From contig CAYZRX010000007.1 in the NCBI GenBank assembly GCA_964480945.1, positions 25,319-89,318 of the forward strand: DNA of 64,000 nucleotides. The letters run 5' to 3'. Under the pieces are notes generated by a model. That model searched no databases. It was not told where the DNA came from and saw nothing but the letters and a program-made list of their open reading frames with translations. Made by a program: the position numbers and the translations under genes. The first letter of the stretch is position 1. Every line of letters begins with the position of its first letter. Positions 8,834 through 17,082 of this stretch are shown here, piece by piece. Origin of the DNA: VGWB01 sp964480945. GTDB taxonomy: Bacteria; Bacteroidota; Ignavibacteria; UBA10030.

Positions 8834-9514
8834 CTATCCTAGGAATTTGTATCCAATGCCGTGAATCGTGATGATATGTTTGGGATCGTCCGGCTTGTCT
8901 TCGATCTTCTGGCGCAGCTTCGCGATATGGGTATCGACGGTACGGGTGTTGGGAAACGACTCGTACCCCCAGACCGCGTTTAGCAAGTCCTCACGAGAAA
9001 CAACTTCGCCCTGCTTTTCGATGAAGTATTTGAGAATCTCGTACTCGCGGGGTGAAAGATCGATCGGCTTTCCTTTCCGCCGCGCATCATACTTCTTAAA
9101 GTCAACTTCCAGAGTCCCAAAGCGGTATTTCTCGGGAATATGAGTTCCGGATTTTGTCCGCCGGAGAACGGACTTGATCCGGGCCATGAGCTCTAAGACG
9201 CTGAACGGCTTTGTTATGTAGTCGTCTGCGCCAAGTTCGAGCCCAAGAACGATGTCAGCCTCCTGACTCCTCGCAGTAAGCATGACGATGGGAAGCTGAG
9301 GGATTTCCTGTTTCAGACTCCTGCAGACATCGTAGCCGTTGCGCTTCGGCAGCATCAGGTCGAGGATTACAAGATCCGGCCGCTCCTTCAGCGCGAGCGT
9401 GGTGCCTTCCTCCCCGTCATAAGCCGCAAGGACGGCGTATCCCGCTGCCTCAAGGTTAAATCGCAGCCCGGTGACCATGTTCTTTTCGTCTTCGATGATG
9501 AGAATCTTTTCCAT
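8834..9514 (-). CDS. OmpR/PhoB-family response regulator, pair 2
   Basis: A 226-residue regulator. The receiver has IEDEKN, the phospho-accepting Asp in LVILDLMLPKRNG, and TKPF. The C-terminal winged helix has SPREYEILKYF and ends in IITIHGIGYKFLG. It follows its kinase (9537-11657) by 22 bases and is presumably co-transcribed with it. It is more diverged from the regulators at 3737 and 11762 than those two are from each other by eye. Confidence 0.95.
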   Translation of the reverse strand: MEKILIIEDEKNMVTGLRFNLEAAGYAVLAAYDGEEGTTLALKERPDLVILDLMLPKRNGYDVCRSLKQEIPQLPIVMLTARSQEADIVLGLELGADDYITKPFSVLELMARIKSVLRRTKSGTHIPEKYRFGTLEVDFKKYDARRKGKPIDLSPREYEILKYFIEKQGEVVSREDLLNAVWGYESFPNTRTVDTHIAKLRQKIEDKPDDPKHIITIHGIGYKFLG

Positions 9515-9536
9515 GGAGATGCACTCGGAATCCGTT

Positions 9537-11657
9537 TTAGGAATCCACCGCTTGCTGCAGTGGTAGTCTCAAGACAAAGGTGCTCCCTCTTCCCACATTG
9601 CTCTTTACTTCCACGGATCCGGCGTGCGCATCTGCGATGTGGCTGACCAGCGTCAGCCCAAGTCCGCTTCCCGTGGTTTCCTTGGTCCTTGTCGTGCTCG
9701 CGCGATAGAACTTGTCGAAGACCTTCTTGATCTCGTCCTGAGGAATCCCAACGCCCTGGTCCTCGACTGAAATGACAACCCCGTTCGCGTTCCTGGTAAG
9801 CTCAACGCGGATGTATTTTTGTTCTTCGGAGTACTTGGCGGCGTTGTTAAGAAGATTGAGCAGCGCTTGAGAGATGGCATCCTTGTCGATCATCATGACG
9901 ATGGGGCCGTCCGGCAGCTGAGTGACCATCTCGAATCCGAGGTCGCGGATGTGGAACCGGTACGCCTCGAGCGTGCTCCGGACCACCTGAACGATGTCAT
10001 CCTCCTCAAAATGGTACTGCTTGCTTCCCGCCTCCACCTTAGAGAAATTGAGAACGTTGTTGATCAGATGCGTCAGTCGTTCACTCTCCTTCGTGATGAT
10101 GTGGTAGAACTCCTGTCGTCGCGCCTCATCGGATACGAGCCCTGATTCCAGCGTCTCTCCGAACATCCGGATCAGTGCAAGCGGGGTTTTCAGCTCGTGG
10201 GAGACACTCGAGACGAACTCGGATTTCATCCTCGAGGCCTCCAGCTCGTGCAGAGCAGCGTGACCGACAACCACAATCCCGATGACCATGACGGCGACAA
10301 TTCCGAGAAAGAGTGCGAGGTAGATGCCCTTTTCTCTGCCAACAAGCTCCTCAATCGTCTTCCCGTCCGGATGAAAAAGTGCAACCTTCCACGTTGAGAA
10401 TGTCTTTGAGAAACTCTCAGCCATCAGGTACTTTGACGTCGGTACATTTTTCTGGAGGTAGCGGGGCGTCCCGTGGGGATCGAGAATTCCCACAACAAGG
10501 TCTTTGCCGAGATCCACTGCGCCCAGCACACGAGGGAGCAGCGTCGAGACGAAGTACTCCTCGTCGTGTGCATATCCCATGACGGAGATGCCGAGTCCCT
10601 GAAATGAGCCTGGGAGTTGGAGGCAATTTACCTCAATCATCGAACCGTTCAACGGTAAAGTAAGCCGCATCGGCGTCGATTCTAAGCCGATCTCGCGATT
10701 CATCTCGGGAAGTATCTGCGGAACCAGAGTCTGATGGATTCGCTGGACAAACTCACATTCTTCGAGCAACTTCTTCTCTTGCTCTTTCAGCTTGGCAACG
10801 TCTTGCACCGCCTGGGTCCTTTTCGAAGGGCTTTTTAGAATAGAGTCCACTTCTCCGACGGCAGATTTGAGATAGTATAAGTAGTTTCCTCCTTCCAGAT
10901 CCCACGGATGATCGAGGAGACGCTCATAAAGAGCAAAAAGGGCGGCCTCTCGTTCTCTGTCCTTTCCTAGCGAAGCGTAGCCATCCGCAATTTGAGAGAG
11001 GGCTACAATGGAAGAAGGGGCGACGCCTGAGCCGAGTTCCTGATCCGGGAATGCAAGGATCTTTCTGTATTCAGCAATTCCTTCCCGATACCTCTTCATT
11101 TTGAAGTAGCATCGACCAATCCGAGACACAACAAGGTTATGCCCGGCGGGAGTCCTGGTCTTCGCAAGCACGTTCTTGTACAGACGTACTGCTGCAGCGT
11201 AGGCTTTCCTGACAAACTCCGATTCTTCAGCCGACCGGAATTCTGTCGTTCCGGTAATCTCTCCCAGTTCGGGTTCTCTTTCCCTCTTCACCCAACCGAG
11301 CGACACCGTGGTTGTGATGACGCCGCCTTGAGAATTCAGGAGGAAGAAGTGTCCCAGACCAGGGTGCACCAGCTTGAGCCCCCCGAGCCAAGCCTTGATC
11401 TCTTCGAACGAGTCGGATTTCAGCTGCTGTTCACTGAGCGAAGTGCGGAGAGGCTCTTCCAGACCCGTGATTTCCGTTTCGATTCTGTCGCGGACGAGGT
11501 TGACGGTCCCGCGGTAGGTTGTCGTGAGATTCTCGGCTTTCTCGCTTATCGAACGAAAGCCGAAGTAGCTAAGAACAGCGCCGGGAAGGAGGATCAAGAA
11601 GATCGCGAAGAAGAGGATCTTGGTTCTCGGGGAAATATGTCCAAGCGGGCCAAACAT
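9537..11657 (-). CDS. Membrane sensor histidine kinase with TPR-like extracytoplasmic domain, pair 2
   Basis: A 706-residue kinase. The first membrane segment is at about residues 13-35 (LFFAIFLILLPGAVLSYFGF). The extracytoplasmic region of about 400 residues contains TPR-like units at about 150-260 (AVRLYKNVLAK, RIGRCYFKMKRYREGIAEY). A second membrane helix lies near 445-467. The HisKA His is in SVSHELKTP near 487. HATPase_c motifs are NNAAKYS, DQGVGIP and GSGLGLTLV. The ribosome-binding site at the ATG is weak, so the exact start is uncertain by a few codons. Domain order is identical to the other two kinases of the cluster. Confidence 0.92.
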   Translation of the reverse strand: MFGPLGHISPRTKILFFAIFLILLPGAVLSYFGFRSISEKAENLTTTYRGTVNLVRDRIETEITGLEEPLRTSLSEQQLKSDSFEEIKAWLGGLKLVHPGLGHFFLLNSQGGVITTTVSLGWVKREREPELGEITGTTEFRSAEESEFVRKAYAAAVRLYKNVLAKTRTPAGHNLVVSRIGRCYFKMKRYREGIAEYRKILAFPDQELGSGVAPSSIVALSQIADGYASLGKDREREAALFALYERLLDHPWDLEGGNYLYYLKSAVGEVDSILKSPSKRTQAVQDVAKLKEQEKKLLEECEFVQRIHQTLVPQILPEMNREIGLESTPMRLTLPLNGSMIEVNCLQLPGSFQGLGISVMGYAHDEEYFVSTLLPRVLGAVDLGKDLVVGILDPHGTPRYLQKNVPTSKYLMAESFSKTFSTWKVALFHPDGKTIEELVGREKGIYLALFLGIVAVMVIGIVVVGHAALHELEASRMKSEFVSSVSHELKTPLALIRMFGETLESGLVSDEARRQEFYHIITKESERLTHLINNVLNFSKVEAGSKQYHFEEDDIVQVVRSTLEAYRFHIRDLGFEMVTQLPDGPIVMMIDKDAISQALLNLLNNAAKYSEEQKYIRVELTRNANGVVISVEDQGVGIPQDEIKKVFDKFYRASTTRTKETTGSGLGLTLVSHIADAHAGSVEVKSNVGRGSTFVLRLPLQQAVDS

Positions 11658-11671
11658 CTCGATGGAAAGCT

Positions 11672-11685
11672 ACCTACCGGTAGGT
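11672..11685. repeat. 14-base perfect palindrome near kinase start
   Basis: ACCTACC immediately followed by GGTAGGT, located between operator 5 and the kinase start at 11657. It could be a dimeric regulator site in the 5' leader or promoter. Only the symmetry is seen; no regulator is assigned. Confidence 0.4.
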
Positions 11686-11693
11686 TGAATTGC

Positions 11694-11732
11694 TGTAACA
11701 AGTTGTAAAAAGATGTAAAACAAGAATTGCCA
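11694..11732. promoter_or_regulatory. Tandem direct repeats, putative operator 5
   Basis: TGTAA occurs at 11694, 11704 and 11714 with exact 10-base spacing, followed by TGCCAAGAT at 11728. The array starts 37 bases upstream of the annotated kinase start at 11657, closer than in the other five cases. This may mean the true start lies slightly further inside. Confidence 0.55.
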
Positions 11733-11761
11733 AGATTCCATCTGGGTTTCTGAGGAACCCG

Positions 11762-12442
11762 TCAGCCCACGAATTTGTAGCCAAGGCCGTGGACCGTGAG
11801 GATATGCCGCGGTTTCCGGGGATCCGCTTCGAGTTTGTGGCGAAGATTCAGGATGTGCGTATCGACCGTTCTCGACTCCGGGTAGGTGTCGTATCCCCAT
11901 ACGTGATTCAGAATCTGCTCCCGCGAGACAACCTCATTCCTCCGCTCCACCAACAGCCTGAGAATTGTCAGTTCCGTAGAAGTCAATTCGACGGGCATTC
12001 CTGCTCGAGTCACCACTGAGCCTGCAAAATCCACGCTGACATCACCGAAGTTGCAGGGCGTGACCGAAGGTGGCGCATTCGAGGGTCGCCGAAGATGAGC
12101 CTTCACCCGTGCAAGGAGCTCCCTCGTGCTGAATGGTTTCACGACGTAATCATCGGCGCCGATTTCAAGCCCCACGACCCGGTCAACTTCCTCAGAGCGG
12201 GCAGTGAGCATGAGAATGGGTGCCGCGAATCCCTCCGCCCGCAAGCGACGGCACACTTCAAACCCATCCTGGCCCGGCAACATGATGTCGAGAAGAATGA
12301 GATCCGGTTGTTCACTGTGAGCGAGCTGAAGCCCGGTTTCGCCATCCCCAGCGGTTTTCACGGAATAGCCGTGATGCTCGAACGCGTCCTGCAACGCTCT
12401 CACCATTGCCTGTTCGTCTTCAACCAGCAGAATCTTCGGCAT
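11762..12442 (-). CDS. OmpR/PhoB-family response regulator, pair 3
   Basis: The start was set at the ATG at 12442 (MPKILLVEDEQ), because AGAGGG lies 6 bases upstream and the extra 20 codons of the longer reading frame lack homology to the family. The receiver has VEDEQA, the phospho-accepting Asp in LILLDIMLPGQDG, and VKPFS. The winged helix ends in ILTVHGLGYKFVG. The first 23 bases overlap the 3' end of the kinase gene at 12420, which indicates translational coupling. The product is 226 residues, the normal OmpR-family size. Confidence 0.95.
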   Translation of the reverse strand: MPKILLVEDEQAMVRALQDAFEHHGYSVKTAGDGETGLQLAHSEQPDLILLDIMLPGQDGFEVCRRLRAEGFAAPILMLTARSEEVDRVVGLEIGADDYVVKPFSTRELLARVKAHLRRPSNAPPSVTPCNFGDVSVDFAGSVVTRAGMPVELTSTELTILRLLVERRNEVVSREQILNHVWGYDTYPESRTVDTHILNLRHKLEADPRKPRHILTVHGLGYKFVG

Positions 12443-14549
12443 TGGATTCCCTCTGTTTGATAGGGATATGTATCGTGAACGTGCTTCCCTTGTTCCGTTC
12501 ACTCTCGACGGAGATGCTGCCGCCGTGAGCTTCCACGATCTCCTTCACCAGCGTCAATCCTATCCCGCTGCCAGCAATGTTCTTCTCCGGTCTCGTCTCG
12601 GCGCGATAGAACTTCTCGAACACCCGGGGGATGTCCCTCTTTTCGATACCTATTCCCTGGTCGGCGACTGAGAGCTTCAACTGGTCGCTTTCCACGCCGG
12701 CGGTAACTGTGATAATCTTCCTGTCCCGCGAGTACTTGGCTGCGTTATCCAGCAGATTGAGAAGGGCCTGCCCCATGGCTTCCCTGTCCATACGAACGGG
12801 CGGCAGATTCCTTCCGAGATCGTAGGAGATATCGACTTTCTGCCTATCCGTCAGGGTACGGAATCTCTGCACTGTCCTCTCAATCACTTCTTGCAGAGAG
12901 CCGACCTCCATTCGATATCTCTTGCTGCCGGATTCAATCCTGGAGAAATCGAGTGTATTCTCCACGAGGTGCCCCAATCTTTCGCTCTCCCGCGCGATCA
13001 GGCGAAAATAGTCTTGCTGCTTGCCCTTGGAAGTAACCCAGCCCTCATTGACGTTCTCGGCGAGGCTCCGTATAGTCGCGATGGGAGTTTTGATCTCGTG
13101 GGTGACGTTTGAAATGAACTCCGACTTCATCCGCGTGAGTTCTTGCTCGCGAGAAATATCGTGAAAGATAAACATCACTCCCAAGGCGATCACCACGGTG
13201 ATAACGAAGATGAGGGCGTAATACGGTATCACGCCCCTCGAGGTGAACTCTTCAATTGATGTCCCCTGTGTTCCGACGAGCGCAACTCTATAACCCTGCA
13301 TTGTTCCTGCCAGAAGGCGGAGCGGTTCTTCTGCAACCGGGGTTCCGTAGACTCCGGCCGGCTGTTCAGGGGTGCTCTTGCCGTTGAACAACACTACACG
13401 CAGGTTCTCTCCGACGTCGATGTTGTGGAGAGACTGCGCGACGGACGCTGTCAGGTACGAGCATCGAAGTCTAGCCCCGATGATCCTCATCCCGCGCGTT
13501 CCGTTGCCGAATTCCCGAAAGGCAATGTGCATCGAGCTGTCGGCATGATCGATCGACAGGTAGCGTAAGGAGTTCCACTCCGATCTCGTCAGGAGCGCGG
13601 TTTCTATCGGAGGAACGACATGCGTTCGCAAGAATTCCCCGCGGGCGGGCTCCCGCAGAAAGGTGTCCTCAAGCCGGGTGAGGCTGTCGAGCAGAGCGCG
13701 GGTGACTGGGCCTGCATGCTGCACGTGCATTCGAAGCTCAGTACGCACCCTTGCGAGGTAGTACTCAAATTGCCGTTGTTCGAAGTGGTGGAACTCGGCA
13801 ACCATGTTGCCATACAATCGGGCAAGGATGTCGAAGGCCTCCACTGATTCGCCGCGTTGGCCCCGAATCTGCGCGAGCTGCAACGAAGCGATGAGCTGAT
13901 ATGGTACTTCTTCGCCGAGAAACTGATTTGCGTCGTCAGCGAGCACACGGCGATAGGCTTGCTGCGCTCCGGCGAGGTCGCCGGCTTTGTGGCGGCAGCG
14001 CGCGACTCGGACCAGGAAAGCAAGCCTCTCCTGTGTGGATGTGCACTCGTTGAGGCCCGCTGTAAATTCAACGATGGCATCGTTATACTTCCCGCGTGCC
14101 TCGATTTCCTCCCCCCGGATCAGTTGTTGTCTGAGCACGGGGGAAGAAATCAATGTGTGGACTCCCGCTGGAGCCTTCTGAAGACGAAAGGTCCGGGGGA
14201 AGAGGAGGCGTCCCCTGGTGTCCAGGACAAACACTTCTTCCACGAGGGCATGTTCAGGCAAAAACTTGTGCAGTTGCTGCGGTGCGATCGAAACTGGAAG
14301 GGATGTTTCAGAGGTGAGAGCGTCGAAGACTTGTAGTACAGCCCGGTGAACGTCTTCTTCTATCTTGTGTGCAGCGTTGGCAAGTGTGACCTTCAGGCCC
14401 CCGAGAACGAGTTGCTTCTGCCATTGCTCTTCTTGGTTGGCATACCGCAACCCGAGGTACGCCAGGATGAGGCTTGGCAGCATCACGGCACCGAGGAACA
14501 CAGCGATAACCCGCCTGCGCAATCGCCGATCTTGACCTGGCCTCTTCAT
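12420..14549 (-). CDS. Membrane sensor histidine kinase with TPR-like extracytoplasmic domain, pair 3
   Basis: A 709-residue kinase. The first membrane helix is at about residues 12-35. The extracytoplasmic region has TPR-like units at about 140-270 (IEARGKYNDAIVEF, ARCRHKAGDLAGAQQAYRRVL). A second helix lies near 440-463. The HisKA His is in NVTHEIKTP near 485. HATPase_c has NNAAKYS-type DNAAKYS, DQGIGIEK and GSGIGLTLV. GGAGG precedes the ATG by about 10 bases. It is the first gene of the cluster in the direction of transcription and has the cleanest repeat array upstream. Confidence 0.93.
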   Translation of the reverse strand: MKRPGQDRRLRRRVIAVFLGAVMLPSLILAYLGLRYANQEEQWQKQLVLGGLKVTLANAAHKIEEDVHRAVLQVFDALTSETSLPVSIAPQQLHKFLPEHALVEEVFVLDTRGRLLFPRTFRLQKAPAGVHTLISSPVLRQQLIRGEEIEARGKYNDAIVEFTAGLNECTSTQERLAFLVRVARCRHKAGDLAGAQQAYRRVLADDANQFLGEEVPYQLIASLQLAQIRGQRGESVEAFDILARLYGNMVAEFHHFEQRQFEYYLARVRTELRMHVQHAGPVTRALLDSLTRLEDTFLREPARGEFLRTHVVPPIETALLTRSEWNSLRYLSIDHADSSMHIAFREFGNGTRGMRIIGARLRCSYLTASVAQSLHNIDVGENLRVVLFNGKSTPEQPAGVYGTPVAEEPLRLLAGTMQGYRVALVGTQGTSIEEFTSRGVIPYYALIFVITVVIALGVMFIFHDISREQELTRMKSEFISNVTHEIKTPIATIRSLAENVNEGWVTSKGKQQDYFRLIARESERLGHLVENTLDFSRIESGSKRYRMEVGSLQEVIERTVQRFRTLTDRQKVDISYDLGRNLPPVRMDREAMGQALLNLLDNAAKYSRDRKIITVTAGVESDQLKLSVADQGIGIEKRDIPRVFEKFYRAETRPEKNIAGSGIGLTLVKEIVEAHGGSISVESERNKGSTFTIHIPIKQRESNAEDSAG

Positions 14550-14601
14550 GGTGCAGCTGGCCTCCTACAGCTGTACAATCTACTACGATGAAATCAGGAA
14601 T

Positions 14602-14637
14602 TGTCAGGTACGTGTCAACCGTTGTCAAGAGTTGTCA
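14602..14637. promoter_or_regulatory. Tandem TGTCA direct repeats, putative operator 6 (best example)
   Basis: Four exact TGTCA copies lie at 14602, 14613, 14623 and 14633, spaced 11, 10 and 10 bases; the last two extend to TTGTCAAGAG. They begin 53 bases upstream of the kinase start at 14549. Read on the coding strand they are TGACA repeats, close to the direct-repeat layout of known PhoB/PhoP boxes. Confidence 0.75.
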
Positions 14638-15005
14638 AGAGGCCAGCCTGGCTCATACAGGCCCATCGTCGCCAGCGCTAGCGGATGCCTTCGAACTCTT
14701 CAACGATCCGGCTGATCTAATGCATCTGGTGCTTTGCGAAGCAATCACGCGGAAGATAATCGTATTCGATCATTAGGCTCGTCCAGCGGGTCCGCGAGCC
14801 CTCATTCAAAGATGCACTCAGACATTTACAGGGGTGACAAGAAACAGGCTTCTTCAAACGGCTTGGAGAGCACCTTGATGGCATGTGAGACCTCCAAGGC
14901 ATTCACAATGAGTAAGTGAGGGTAGAACCCGACGAAGCGGGCAACGTAATGATGTAGGGTGTTCGAGGTCTCACGCACTTCTGAACTGCGTGGGACCGCC
15001 AGTTT
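14638..15005. other. Intergenic region with one distant inverted repeat
   Basis: This stretch separates the kinase cluster from the polysaccharide cluster. It holds a perfect 10-base inverted repeat, GTGAGACCTC (14885-14894) and GAGGTCTCAC (14965-14974), 70 bases apart. It also holds a short reverse-strand reading frame described separately. No convincing gene, RNA or strong terminator is seen. Confidence 0.4.
14826..14978 (-). CDS. Possible 50-residue ORF just after the methyltransferase stop (doubtful)
   Basis: A GTG at 14978 opens a 50-codon frame ending at 14826. The composition looks protein-like (HHYVARFVGFYPHLLIVNALE). It is in the same frame as the methyltransferase ending at 15006, separated from it only by the TAG and ten sense codons. 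There is no good ribosome-binding site. It could be a small gene, a decayed C-terminal extension of the methyltransferase, or chance. I do not recognise a family. Confidence 0.2.
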   Translation of the reverse strand: MRETSNTLHHYVARFVGFYPHLLIVNALEVSHAIKVLSKPFEEACFLSPL

Positions 15006-15818
15006 CTAGCTGCTTTTCTTGGCGATGACGAGCAGTCCGGTGCCGGTCTTGTTGGTCATCGCGAAATCAAGATACATAAGGAGCAGGGTAAATGGAAGCG
15101 TGACGAGAAAATAAAAGGGAAGGAGGAGGAAGAAGAGCCGGCTTGCGTTCAGCATCACCATGGGGTATTTGATCCCGAGTCTCCAGGCAGCGGAGCCGTA
15201 CGGGCCGTAGGTGAAAGCAATTCGCTCGACGGTGAATCCGGCAGAGCGTAGCTTCCCACGAATTTCTTCGACGCTGTACCCCACGCGGGCGTGCTCTTCA
15301 ATGAAGCTCTTGTCTTCCGGCGAGTGGGCATCCGAGCCGCCGAGGTTGGAAGGTGTGTTGACAAGGAGCATGCCTCCTGGCCTCAACGACCGGTGAAGAT
15401 TCCGGAACACGGTGAGATCATCCGCGATATGCTCCATCACATCTACGGAGATGGCGAGATCGAACTCGTCTGTGTGCTCCATCTGCGTCAGGTCTTCAAC
15501 GCCGAACCGCACATTCTCCAGCTTCGCTTTCTTGAAGAAGCGCGTGCAGTCTTCCACCTGCTCTGCCTTGACATCGACAGCCAGGATCGAGGCAGCAGGA
15601 GAGTGCTTCGCGCAATAGTAGGAGTACTGGCCGAAGCCAGCGCCCGCGTCGAAGATTCGCAGCGGCCTGCTCGCGTCACTCAGAATCGAGCGCAGCTCGC
15701 GCTTCACATGCCACTCGCGCAAGAACATCAGGCCGAGCAGCTTGTAGAAGAGCTTCCGTCGAAGGACGCTGCCTCCAACAAAACTGCCGATGATCTTTTT
15801 GATTGGATCGTACTGCAC
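15006..15818 (-). CDS. Class I SAM-dependent methyltransferase
   Basis: 270 residues. The SAM-binding motif I is IFDAGAGFGQYSYYCA near residues 55-70, followed by an acidic end of strand 2 (ILAVDVKAEQ) and a motif IV-like DLAISVDVMEHI, as in UbiE/Coq5-like Methyltransf_11 proteins. The C-terminal 60 residues include a strongly hydrophobic stretch (LFFLLLPFYFLVTLPFTLLL), so the enzyme probably attaches to the inner membrane. It heads toward the same cluster as the glycosyltransferases at 15970-20950, which suggests methylation of a lipid-linked sugar or a lipid. The start codon is GTG. The substrate is not determinable. Confidence 0.85.
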   Translation of the reverse strand: MQYDPIKKIIGSFVGGSVLRRKLFYKLLGLMFLREWHVKRELRSILSDASRPLRIFDAGAGFGQYSYYCAKHSPAASILAVDVKAEQVEDCTRFFKKAKLENVRFGVEDLTQMEHTDEFDLAISVDVMEHIADDLTVFRNLHRSLRPGGMLLVNTPSNLGGSDAHSPEDKSFIEEHARVGYSVEEIRGKLRSAGFTVERIAFTYGPYGSAAWRLGIKYPMVMLNASRLFFLLLPFYFLVTLPFTLLLMYLDFAMTNKTGTGLLVIAKKSS

Positions 15819-15837
15819 TTAAGTGAGAACAGGAAAA

Positions 15838-15921
15838 GTGAATAGTAAATCGTGAATCGTGAACCGTGACCCGTGAGCTGTCAATCCGAAACTTGAACCT
15901 CAGAACCTGGAACTTGAAACT
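15838..15921. repeat. Degenerate heptamer array, 12 units
   Basis: Twelve consecutive 7-base units in exact register: GTGAATA, GTAAATC, GTGAATC, GTGAACC, GTGACCC, GTGAGCT, GTCAATC, CGAAACT, TGAACCT, CAGAACC, TGGAACT, TGAAACT. The units drift gradually. Similar arrays occur at 27034-27075 and 28650-28815. Confidence 0.75.
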
Positions 15922-15923
15922 TA

Positions 15924-15944
15924 TCCCGCCAAAAACCGGCGGGA
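15924..15944. terminator. GC-rich hairpin downstream of the GT4 gene
   Basis: TCCCGCC (15924-15930), seven-base loop, GGCGGGA (15938-15944). It lies 26 bases past the stop of the glycosyltransferase at 15970. No clear T-run follows on the reverse strand, so termination is only possible, not shown. Confidence 0.4.
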
Positions 15945-15969
15945 CGCACAAGACGCGCAACCTACGACC

Positions 15970-17082
15970 CTACTCCGCGAGCTCTTCTATAGCTGTCACA
16001 AGGTTGTCCCAGCTGTACTTCTTCTTCTCTTCCTTCACATTCTGAACAAACTCAGCTTCACGGTTTTCTTCATAAAACCTCAACACCGCCGATGCCACCT
16101 CGGCCGGCTGCTCGGGCGGGACGATGAATCCGGTTTTGCCGTCGATTATAACCTCGGTGAGTCCACCCACGTCCGTTGCGATCACGGGCTTGTCAAACTG
16201 GTACGCGATCTGCACGATGCCGCTCTGTGTCGCGGAGACGTAGGGAAGCACCACCACATCGCACGCGCAGAAATAGGATCCGACCTGGTCATTTGGAACA
16301 TAATCCGAAAAAACGCGTACATCGCTCTCCAACTGGTTCTCTGCAATCTGCTGTCTGTATTTTTGCTCGTCGTCGTAGAATTCTCCGACGACAAGAAGCT
16401 TGACCTTCAGGCGCTCGATGATTTTCGGCATCGCATCCAGGAGCGTGTGCAAGCCTTTGTATCGACGGACGTACCCGAAGAAGAGGATCACGCGTTCATC
16501 AGTCAGCCCAAGCTTCCGGCGAGCTTCAACTTTGGATATGCTAGCGCCGAAGATCTCGTACACGGGGTGAGGCACGAGTCTGTAGCGCGCGTTCGGCTGG
16601 AACAGCCGCAGGTCGTTCTCGACTCCTTTCGACTGAACAATGAAATAGTCGACGAAGCGAAACGCGAACCGGGTGAATGCATGGTCGCCAACGCGCTTCT
16701 CGTGAGGGACGATGTTGTCGCAGATGAACAGGACTTTCGCGCCGGTCCACCGGCGGACGAGCATGGAGATGGTCCCGAAACAGGGGCCGAAGAACGGAAG
16801 CCAGTACTTGAAAATAAGAAGATCGGGTTTCTTCCGGGCAATGGCCTCCGCGGCGGAGTACCACGTCAGCGGGTTAATGGAGTCGATCAACTCCTCGCTG
16901 GGAACGGGATCTCCTCCTCGTTCCTCCTGGCTCTTCCCGGGGAAGAAGAGCTTCGGATACTGCCGCGAGAACGTGACGATTTGAACATCGTGCTTCTTAG
17001 AGAGGTGCCTGTACAGCAAGGCGATATAGTGAGCGATCCCTCCTCGCAACGGGAACGCCGTGCCGACCAGCACGATTCTCAT
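15970..17082 (-). CDS. GT4-family glycosyltransferase
   Basis: 370 residues with a GT-B fold. The N-terminus has LVGTAFPLRGGIAHYIALLY, the glycine-rich acceptor loop. The C-terminal GT4 domain has ILFFGYVRRYKGLHTLLDAM and the donor-binding motif VVLPYVSATQSGIVQIAYQF, followed by PVIATDVGGLTEVI. It probably transfers a sugar from a nucleotide-sugar donor onto a lipid-linked glycan at the inner face of the inner membrane. The gene overlaps the membrane transferase at 17079 by four bases (ATGA), so the two are translationally coupled. Confidence 0.93.
   Translation of the reverse strand: MRIVLVGTAFPLRGGIAHYIALLYRHLSKKHDVQIVTFSRQYPKLFFPGKSQEERGGDPVPSEELIDSINPLTWYSAAEAIARKKPDLLIFKYWLPFFGPCFGTISMLVRRWTGAKVLFICDNIVPHEKRVGDHAFTRFAFRFVDYFIVQSKGVENDLRLFQPNARYRLVPHPVYEIFGASISKVEARRKLGLTDERVILFFGYVRRYKGLHTLLDAMPKIIERLKVKLLVVGEFYDDEQKYRQQIAENQLESDVRVFSDYVPNDQVGSYFCACDVVVLPYVSATQSGIVQIAYQFDKPVIATDVGGLTEVIIDGKTGFIVPPEQPAEVASAVLRFYEENREAEFVQNVKEEKKKYSWDNLVTAIEELAE

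Noticed and set aside
14588..14776. 62-codon plus-strand ORF after operator 6
   Set aside because: No ribosome-binding site, overlaps the operator array, and shows no family motif.
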